Shown in pieces: positions 33,420 to 38,566 of a DNA stretch of 38,566 bases; position 1 is the stretch's first letter; the number at the start of each line of letters is the position of its first letter. The stretch is taken from the NCBI GenBank assembly GCA_964413425.1, contig CAYPST010000027.1:1-38566 (forward strand), written 5' to 3'. Source of the DNA: DATFLS01 sp964413425. GTDB taxonomy: Bacteria; Fidelibacterota; JAANXI01. A program made the translations under genes and the position numbers. A model generated the notes under the pieces. That model was not told where the DNA came from and made no database searches. It was given only the letters and a program-made list of their open reading frames with translations.

Positions 33420-34313
33420 ATGCCGCAAACCATTCTCGAATTACTGCGTTCCGGGAACATTTTGTTGTCCGACGGCGCAATGGGGACCGAACTACACAAC
33501 CGGGGCCTGCAGCAGGGGGACTGTCCCGAGGAATTTAATCTGATCCGTCCGGAGGTGGTGAAACAAATCCACCAGGATTACTTCGCTGCGGGTTCTGATA
33601 TCGTGGAGACCAATACGTTCGGGGGGAACCGGGCCCGATTAGGGAGACATGAATTAGCCGAAAAGATCGTTGACATAAACAAAACCGCTGCTCAGCTGGC
33701 CCTTTCGGTGCGTCCGGAGGGCAATTTCGTGGCAGGTTCGGTAGGACCGCTCGGTGAGATTCTGGAACCGCTGGGCTCCTTTTCCAGAGACCGCGCCTAT
33801 GACATCTTTGCCGAACAAATCCAGGCCCTAACCGCCGGCGGAGTTGATGTTATCTTTATCGAAACCATGATGGCCCTGGAGGAAATCGAAATCGCCATTC
33901 AGGCAGCACGCGATTCCACAGATCTCCCCATCTCTGCGACCATGACCTTTGAGGTGGGACCGACCGGTCCCCATACCTCGTGGGGAGTGGATCCGGAGTC
34001 CGCCGTGGAAAAGCTGACCGGGGCCGGTGTGGACATCCTGGGTTCTAACTGCGGTCGAGGCTTTGATGAAATGACCACGGTTATCGAGACCATGCGCCCC
34101 TTCACCGATACATTCCTGCTGGCCCAGGCGAATGCCGGTACGCCAATCCTGGAAGAAGGGAGAAGTGTCTTCAAGGAAACCCCGGAGGAAGTTCTGCCCA
34201 AAGCCAGAAAGCTGCTCCAGTCCGGGGTGAACATTCTGGGCGGCTGCTGCGGAACGGGACCGGATCACATCAGGGCCATGCGTCAGCTGGTGGATGCGTT
34301 CGGGAATAAGTGA
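33420..34313 (+). CDS. Homocysteine S-methyltransferase family protein
   Basis: A 297-residue TIM-barrel methyltransferase of the Pcmt/BHMT/MetH-N family, which transfers a methyl group to a thiol such as homocysteine. The zinc-binding cysteines are C211 (GSNCG) and C276-C277 (GGCCGTGPDHI). The family start LLSDGAMGTEL is at 15-25, and ETNTFGGNR is at 63-71. There is no cobalamin or pterin domain, so it corresponds to the N-terminal unit of MetH or to a stand-alone enzyme using betaine, S-methylmethionine or a corrinoid protein partner. An AAAGGAG ribosome site precedes the ATG. Transcription probably runs on through a 42-bp tandem repeat to the terminator at 34800. Confidence 0.93.
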   Translation: MPQTILELLRSGNILLSDGAMGTELHNRGLQQGDCPEEFNLIRPEVVKQIHQDYFAAGSDIVETNTFGGNRARLGRHELAEKIVDINKTAAQLALSVRPEGNFVAGSVGPLGEILEPLGSFSRDRAYDIFAEQIQALTAGGVDVIFIETMMALEEIEIAIQAARDSTDLPISATMTFEVGPTGPHTSWGVDPESAVEKLTGAGVDILGSNCGRGFDEMTTVIETMRPFTDTFLLAQANAGTPILEEGRSVFKETPEEVLPKARKLLQSGVNILGGCCGTGPDHIRAMRQLVDAFGNK

Positions 34314-34430
34314 TCTTTTTGGAAATCATACCAGGTGGGCTGGCTTCCCAAACCTCGGGGAAGACCGTGGACATCGCATTCTCCGGGTTCCGCAACTCCC
34401 GGAGTGCCCCCGCACCGGTGATTTTTCACC

Positions 34431-34660
34431 GCGGGAGTTCCCGGAATCACAAACCAACGCCGGGATCTCATTGCGGATGCTTCCGGAATGACAAACCAAT
34501 GCCCGAATCTCATTACGGGAGTATCCGAAACGGCAAACCAATGCCCGAATCTCACTGCGGAAATTCCCGGAATCACAAATCAACGCCTGGATCTCATTGC
34601 GGGAGTTCCCGGAACGATAAATCAACGCCCGGATGTCATTGCGGGAGTTCCCGCAACGAG
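34431..34660. repeat. 42-bp tandem repeat, about five and a half units
   Basis: Units start at 34431, 34473, 34515, 34557, 34599 and a partial one at 34641. Each opens with a GCGGGAGTTCCCGGAA-like segment that is itself nearly palindromic and ends with GATCTCATT. There are no spacers. Because 42 is a multiple of three, frames stay open. One plus-strand frame starts with GTG at 34310, overlapping the TGA of the preceding gene, and ends at a TAA at 34796-34798 just before the terminator; it would encode 14-residue Cys/His/Ser-rich repeats. Minus-strand frames are open too. Coding capacity is doubtful; this looks like a minisatellite in a 3' untranslated region. Confidence 0.9.
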
Positions 34661-34799
34661 TTCCGGCTGCTTAATTTTCTTAATCTGAATGCGGGAGAAG
34701 CAAAACACACGCCGGGTGAAGTCCGGGGTCTTTGGGGAAAGGACTCCTTCGGCGGATCCAATTGGGATCCGCGTATCGCTCAACTGAGGTCTGAGTAAG

Positions 34800-34830
34800 A
34801 AAGCCCGCCCCTGAACGGGCGGGCTTTTTT
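34800..34830 (+). terminator. Intrinsic terminator between convergent genes
   Basis: Stem AAAGCCCGCCC (34800-34810) with GGGCGGGCTTT (34817-34827), loop CTGAAC, and a T-run to 34830. On the minus strand the stem is followed by TTTCTT, so it may also end the PmoA-like gene transcript coming from the right. Confidence 0.88.
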
Positions 34831-34856
34831 AATCCATTATAGCGACACCGGAATGA

Positions 34857-35819
34857 CTATGAACTGTAATCCCGGAACGCAGCTTCTATTTGATCGCCTG
34901 TGCGGTGCCCTTCGTAGATGATCATTTTGAACTTAAACAGCGCGCTGTCGCCGGCGGCAATGGTATAATTTAACGGTTCCGGATTCTCGACACCCCGGGA
35001 TTCCTGAAACACCGACTGTCCCAGCGGATTGGCAGCAAACAGTCCGTAGCCCCGGGCATGCCAGAAGGTCGGATAATTCACACTGGAAGGATGATTCAGT
35101 ATGGCAATGCCAACCGTCACAGTGTCATGCACGGCTTCCAGTCGGACCCATTTTGCACGCCGGCCCCAGATATTTTCTGAAGTGGTATCTCCTGCCGAGT
35201 TCAAATACATTCCGGTTCCGCGTTCTTCAGAAAGCCAGTCCGCCACCCGAATGGCAAACATCCCTTCTTTGGTATCTTCGAAGGTCACATCCTCATCCTG
35301 GGCTTTCATATTGAACGTAAAATCGATCGCGCGCTCCGTTTCGCTCCCGGTAAAAACCATTGTGCGATCCTCCTCGAGCACCACCTCATCATTGCCCCCA
35401 ACCCAATCAGCCAGTATCCCGAGAGTTGCCCGACCTAGCCCGGCTTCCTGATTGGTTACCCGCATATGCCGGATTCTGGGCGGCGGCGGATGAAGATTCC
35501 AGAAACTGTTGCCATTCACTTCGTCATCGCTGCCGTAGGTGAAGAAAACTCCCACATGATGGGCATGATCCTGACTTTCGCCTTCCACTTTCTGCAGCGG
35601 ATATTGCCTCTGTACACGAATTTTGGAGGATGAATACACAGGATACAGCACAGGCTTCAGCAAACCCGGATCAGAAATATAGGAGGTGAAATGCTCACCA
35701 TCTGCAAAAATATGAATCTGGTTATCCGATTCCTGGATTTGAAATTCAGGCCCGGTCGTACATCCCAAAATTAGGAACATCAAAATGATCGTAAAAAGAA
35801 TACCCCTGAGTCGTTTCAT
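34857..35819 (-). CDS. PmoA/DUF6807 family lipoprotein
   Basis: A 320-residue exported lipoprotein. The lipobox LILGC gives an acylated cysteine at 20. The remainder matches the DUF6807 family (named PmoA in databases although unrelated in function to methane monooxygenase). Landmarks are KPVLYPVYSSS, GESQDHAHHVGVFFTYG, then YPTFWHARGYGLFAANPLG and a KFKMIIYEG strand. These proteins are common beside exported oxidoreductases and DUF1080 proteins in FCB and planctomycete genomes; their biochemical role is not settled. The conserved DHAHH segment (about 83-87) could bind metal or substrate. GGAGG precedes the ATG. It converges with the methyltransferase gene across the shared terminator. Confidence 0.87.
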   Translation of the reverse strand: MKRLRGILFTIILMFLILGCTTGPEFQIQESDNQIHIFADGEHFTSYISDPGLLKPVLYPVYSSSKIRVQRQYPLQKVEGESQDHAHHVGVFFTYGSDDEVNGNSFWNLHPPPPRIRHMRVTNQEAGLGRATLGILADWVGGNDEVVLEEDRTMVFTGSETERAIDFTFNMKAQDEDVTFEDTKEGMFAIRVADWLSEERGTGMYLNSAGDTTSENIWGRRAKWVRLEAVHDTVTVGIAILNHPSSVNYPTFWHARGYGLFAANPLGQSVFQESRGVENPEPLNYTIAAGDSALFKFKMIIYEGHRTGDQIEAAFRDYSS

Positions 35820-36327
35820 AGATTCTGCCTCCTGTTAAAGTGTAATATGTTCCTCAATACCCCTTATGTAACTTATACAGTTGAATCCACAGTAGGAATT
35901 ATTCTCATCAGGAAAAGCTAGTTTTCGGGAATGAAACGAACGGATTCTTTTACATCTCAGAGACATTCTGTCAGCGCAATAAATTAGTTTTTGCCGTTGT
36001 TCAACATGCGCAGAAAAATTGGAAATATCCAGTCTTTTCCTGGAATTCCAGGAGGCATTCACCGCACACTCTTCCTGTCAAGATACCGCCGGTGCCCGCA
36101 ACCATTTTCCATTACAAAAAGTTCCGGCTATGCCATCCATGGATTAAAGATAAGGTGAATCCTATCTCGCTTCTTCAACAATATGCAACTGAACAATCGC
36201 GCATCTCCGGGAGAGATTCTTCGTGGCAACCAACCAGGTATCGAAGGAATCGGTAACTGGGAAGTCACCCCTCACCGGCTGCGGGCAGCGTCGGTGATTG
36301 TTGCGGTCCGGGCGATCCGCACTTCTT
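35820..36327. other. Intergenic region, no gene recognised
   Basis: About 500 bases with only short open frames (for example 35835-36062 on minus). No repeat, hairpin with T-run or promoter stands out. Confidence 0.35.
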
Positions 36328-36834
36328 TCATGCGCCCTGTTCCAGGATGATCTCCGCGGTCCACTTTGCGGCATTCCCGACCACTTCAGGGCATTTCTCT
36401 GCATGGGCCCCCATCTCCCGGAAACGCTCTTTATCCGCCGGATCCCTGAGATCGAAACTTCGACCAAAGATCCGTATTTGTACTTCCCGGCACATACAAC
36501 TTCCGTATGTATCCCTGAACTTCCGGAAGAGCGCATAAACGGTATCGTATGCCTCGTCTCGTCCGGAGCGCTGCTTAAATTTCTTCAGATCTAATCCGTG
36601 CAGATAACTGAGCACCATACTACCCCCGGTAAAGGCTCCGCAGTTACCACATCCCGAAAGGCCCATCCCACCCGATAACCCGGTCGCCGCTTCCATGAGG
36701 CGGGCATCCTCATCAATTAATTCCACGTCGATTAAAGCCGCAATGATCGCCTGGGCACACCCATGGTAGTGCTGCTCATAGTCAAAGCCCCTTTGATACG
36801 CCTGTTGTACTACGGCTTCCGCTTTACTATTCAT
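36328..36834 (-). CDS. C_GCAxxG_C_C family redox protein
   Basis: A 168-residue protein of the C_GCAxxG_C_C family. GCAQAI places the first cysteine at 26, followed by CGNC (62, 65), CMC (113, 115) and C148. The glycine-rich LSGGMGLSGCGNCGAFTGG is the family core. Members are small cytoplasmic, probably redox-active or metal-binding proteins, often close to electron-transfer or selenium-related genes; the exact reaction is not established. The ATG at 36834 has AGGG at good spacing and is preferred to an upstream GTG at 36852. It stands alone between two large intergenic regions. Confidence 0.9.
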   Translation of the reverse strand: MNSKAEAVVQQAYQRGFDYEQHYHGCAQAIIAALIDVELIDEDARLMEAATGLSGGMGLSGCGNCGAFTGGSMVLSYLHGLDLKKFKQRSGRDEAYDTVYALFRKFRDTYGSCMCREVQIRIFGRSFDLRDPADKERFREMGAHAEKCPEVVGNAAKWTAEIILEQGA

Positions 36835-37148
36835 AATTATCCCTATCCGCACCGGTTACGTTTATCCTAAGGCAGTGTAATCATCATCCGAAGACATTAT
36901 CAAGTGAAATTTCTGTAACCAGGTGAGTATTGCCAGACATTTATAACAGGAAGGAATATAAGTTTCGTATTCATGCAATTACTTATTATTATTTTCAATT
37001 AATTGGTGATAATTGATGGTTTTCATAGCAGCCACAAAGAAGCTTCTCGCATCTAATCCGTGAAAATTCGAATCAATCCTTGTTATTCAGGTGATTTTTT
37101 CTATGTTTATAGGGAACAATAAATATTGAAACAGAGAGGATAGTGTTA
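36835..37148. other. AT-rich divergent promoter region
   Basis: It lies between the minus-strand C_GCAxxG_C_C gene and the plus-strand DUF4168 gene. It is AT-rich around 36970-37015 and 37085-37130. An AATCCGTGAAAATTCG phrase at about 37056 belongs to the style of the dispersed short phrases. No convincing -35/-10 pair was fixed. Confidence 0.4.
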
Positions 37149-37778
37149 ATGACCAATTTTCTGAGGAAGAACAATTTTTCCATTATACTCAGCACTATTA
37201 TTGCCAGCATGTTTTTGCTGGCCACGTGTTCTTCAGAACAGGAGCAACCCCAGACCGACGCCCGGAACCCGGAAACCCAGCAGCTGTCAGATCAACCGCC
37301 GCCGCAATCACAGAGCAATGCACCCGACCAATCCTCACAGCAGCTCTCCGATGAACAGCGGCAGCAATTGCAGCAGCGCCTTCAGCAGCAAATGCAACAG
37401 CAGCAGCCACCGAGTATTGAGGTCAGTGATGAGGAATTAGAGACATTTTCAAGCGCCCTGGAAACCATTCAGACCATTTATGAAGACGCACAACCCGACA
37501 TGGTTGAGGCTATCAAGGAAGAGGGGATGGAACCCGATCGCTTCAGTCAGATCGCCCGCTCTCAGCAAGATCCCCAATCCGACCTCGATGTGTCGGACCA
37601 GGAAATGCAGCAATTCAACTCGGCACTGGGTGAAATTCGCGAGATTCAATCTGGAATAATTGAGAAGCAGAAGACTGCTGTCAAAGAGGAAGGGATGTCT
37701 CCGGAACGGTTTCAGGAAATACTGACTGCGGTCAGACAGGATCAACAGCTGCAGCAGCGTCTGCAATCCATGCAATAA
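37149..37778 (+). CDS. Lipoprotein with two DUF4168 repeats and Gln-rich linker
   Basis: A 209-residue predicted lipoprotein with LLATC as lipobox (cysteine 27). Residues 30-90 are a low-complexity linker very rich in Gln, Ser and Pro, ending in a run of QQQ motifs. Two similar helical units of about 50 residues follow. The first starts VSDEELETFSSALETIQ and has EAIKEEGMEPDRFSQI. The second starts VSDQEMQQFNSALGEIR and has TAVKEEGMSPERFQEI. This is the DUF4168 pattern, internally duplicated. Function unknown. The ATG at 37149 is eight bases after AGAGAGGA; a GTG six bases earlier would be too close to it. Confidence 0.88.
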   Translation: MTNFLRKNNFSIILSTIIASMFLLATCSSEQEQPQTDARNPETQQLSDQPPPQSQSNAPDQSSQQLSDEQRQQLQQRLQQQMQQQQPPSIEVSDEELETFSSALETIQTIYEDAQPDMVEAIKEEGMEPDRFSQIARSQQDPQSDLDVSDQEMQQFNSALGEIREIQSGIIEKQKTAVKEEGMSPERFQEILTAVRQDQQLQQRLQSMQ

Positions 37779-37818
37779 TCTGCGAGAGCCGAACAACCGA
37801 ATTGATTCATATGGAGCC

Positions 37819-37943
37819 CCCCGGCTTAACAGCCGGGGTTCCTCCTTTGACTCCGCACACAGGCGGAGTCTGGGCGGAATCCCGCCCAGAAGACCATTCA
37901 TCCACGCTTTGACAAACGTGGTCTTCTGGATGGCGGGATAAAA
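37819..37943. repeat. Structured intergenic element with four hairpins, complete copy
   Basis: Consecutive perfect stems: CCCCGGCT/AGCCGGGG (37819-37838, loop TAAC), GACTCCGC/GCGGAGTC (37849-37870), CTGGGCGG/CCGCCCAG (37870-37889, loop AATC) and AGAAGACCA/TGGTCTTCT (37888-37927). ATCCCGCC (37879-37886) can instead pair with GGCGGGAT (37932-37939), so two exclusive folds exist. Bases 37888-37942 are identical to 1-55. It begins 40 bases after the DUF4168 stop codon. The style recalls hairpin ends of IS200/IS605-type elements, but no transposase is present. Confidence 0.8.
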
Positions 37944-38069
37944 TGAACCCTTCCACGGCGGTTCATCTTATTATAATTCACGGAATAATTTTATCCGGGC
38001 ACTCCTGATTTCGAACTGCCCGGTACTTCACCGCTCCTCATACAGACTCGGCAGAAAAGCATAATTTTG

Positions 38070-38273
38070 CTAAACTGTTCCATCCGAGACCAGCCGGGCG
38101 AAATGTTCAAAGGAGCGATCATAGGTTCGTTCCGCACCTGCCGGAAAACAGCAGGCCGGAAGTTCGTTCATCTTCAGATGATATGAGATGCAGTCGCAAC
38201 ACTGACCTTTACGGGGACAGGGGTCGTATGTGTAATTACACCGCTGCAGATTACTCGCTTCTTTGCATTCCAT
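38070..38273 (-). CDS. DUF6485 family small cysteine-rich protein
   Basis: A 67-residue protein of the DUF6485 type. It has eight cysteines (3, 12, 19, 25, 26, 28, 41, 42) in the family arrangement MECK, CNYTYDPCPRKGQCCDCISYH, ELPACCFP and ERTYDRSFEHF. The CPRKGxCCxC core suggests a small metal-binding (zinc or iron-sulfur) protein of the cytoplasm. It is found in anaerobes and FCB-related genomes without known function. GGGAGG seven bases before the ATG supports the start. Confidence 0.88.
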   Translation of the reverse strand: MECKEASNLQRCNYTYDPCPRKGQCCDCISYHLKMNELPACCFPAGAERTYDRSFEHFARLVSDGTV

Positions 38274-38566
38274 TGCGTACCTCCCGCTTGTCTATCATTC
38301 GTCGTACTCAATCATTGTCTGAATCCCTTTCGTATCGTATCAGTATTGTTTATATCCTGCAAACAATATCTTTTTATCGGGTAGTAATGAGGGTGTTAAA
38401 AGAACAGGTGGAAACCATACAGTTTTTGAATAGGTATGAAGGCAGCAGGCAGCGTTGCATATCACGTTTCACATCATCAGTGTCTTTCAGTGTATTTCGG
38501 TGTTTCATTTATATGACTATTAAATTAACTCAGTACATTACCACACCGTCCGGGAGTGACCGTTCT
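38274..38566. other. Terminal intergenic region with a periodic phrase
   Basis: No gene is seen. At 38477-38503 three 9-bp units, TCAGTGTCT, TTCAGTGTA and TTTCGGTGT, stand in tandem, the same style as the phrases at 21505 and 20464. Confidence 0.5.

Noticed and set aside
34431..34660. CRISPR array
   Set aside because: The 42-base units are contiguous with no unique spacers and no cas genes are present.
36162..36536. 124-codon minus-strand open frame
   Set aside because: Mostly overlaps the C_GCAxxG_C_C gene in another frame; no independent signal.

Overview
The window reads as chromosomal DNA from an uncultured or little-studied bacterium of the FCB group (Bacteroidota and relatives such as Balneolia, Fidelibacterota/Marinimicrobia or KSB1-like lineages). 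This is an inference from gene content. The window has a TonB-dependent receptor with an N-terminal carboxypeptidase-regulatory-like domain, a PorV/PorQ-family protein beside a secreted protein with a type IX-style C-terminus, many lipoproteins, and Tat-exported Gfo/Idh/MocA oxidoreductases next to a DUF1080 protein. No rRNA, tRNA, CRISPR array, phage gene or intact transposase was seen. Almost every gene is on the minus strand; only the homocysteine methyltransferase gene (33420) and the DUF4168 lipoprotein gene (37149) are on the plus strand.

Layout. 0.3-4.6 kb: a Tat-exported Gfo/Idh/MocA oxidoreductase and three small envelope proteins (beta-barrel, lipoprotein, TlpA-like thioredoxin). 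4.8-11.8 kb: an operon of TonB-dependent receptor, FN3-containing secreted protein and PorV-like protein. It has a good promoter and a perfect palindrome far upstream, and ends in a 21-bp stem hairpin. 12.3-13.7 kb: a second exported Gfo/Idh/MocA protein. 14.1-18.8 kb: a regulatory island with a BlaI-type repressor, an M56 (BlaR1-like) membrane protease whose sensor part is three carbohydrate-binding-like modules, and an orphan TolC. blaI and tolC share a palindromic operator. 19.0-24.5 kb: carbohydrate-oxidation genes (Fe-ADH, SDR, Zn-MDR, Tat NIPSNAP protein, DUF1080 lipoprotein). 24.8-28.4 kb: a GT4 glycosyltransferase coupled to a large six-hairpin-glycosidase-like protein. 29.0-32.8 kb: two M14 carboxypeptidase paralogs, one intact and one with its zinc ligands lost. 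33.4-38.3 kb: homocysteine methyltransferase, a 42-bp tandem repeat ending at a terminator, a PmoA/DUF6807 lipoprotein, a C_GCAxxG_C_C protein, a DUF4168 lipoprotein and a DUF6485 protein.

How the genes may work together. Outer-membrane uptake (TonB receptor), exported oxidoreductases, DUF1080 (a family linked to 3-keto-glycoside cleavage) and several dehydrogenases suggest a lifestyle built on oxidative glycan or glycoside breakdown. The strongest candidate for an undescribed system is the BlaI / M56-with-three-CBM-like-modules / TolC unit. It looks like a beta-lactam-sensor chassis rebuilt to sense a carbohydrate or cell-wall polymer and to control its own operon and an outer-membrane exporter.

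Intergenic DNA is rich in repeats. These include a structured 55-bp element at both ends of the window, 9-10 bp periodic phrases, an 8-bp array with inverted partial copies, a hairpin apparently inserted in a dispersed repeat, and a 42-bp minisatellite.
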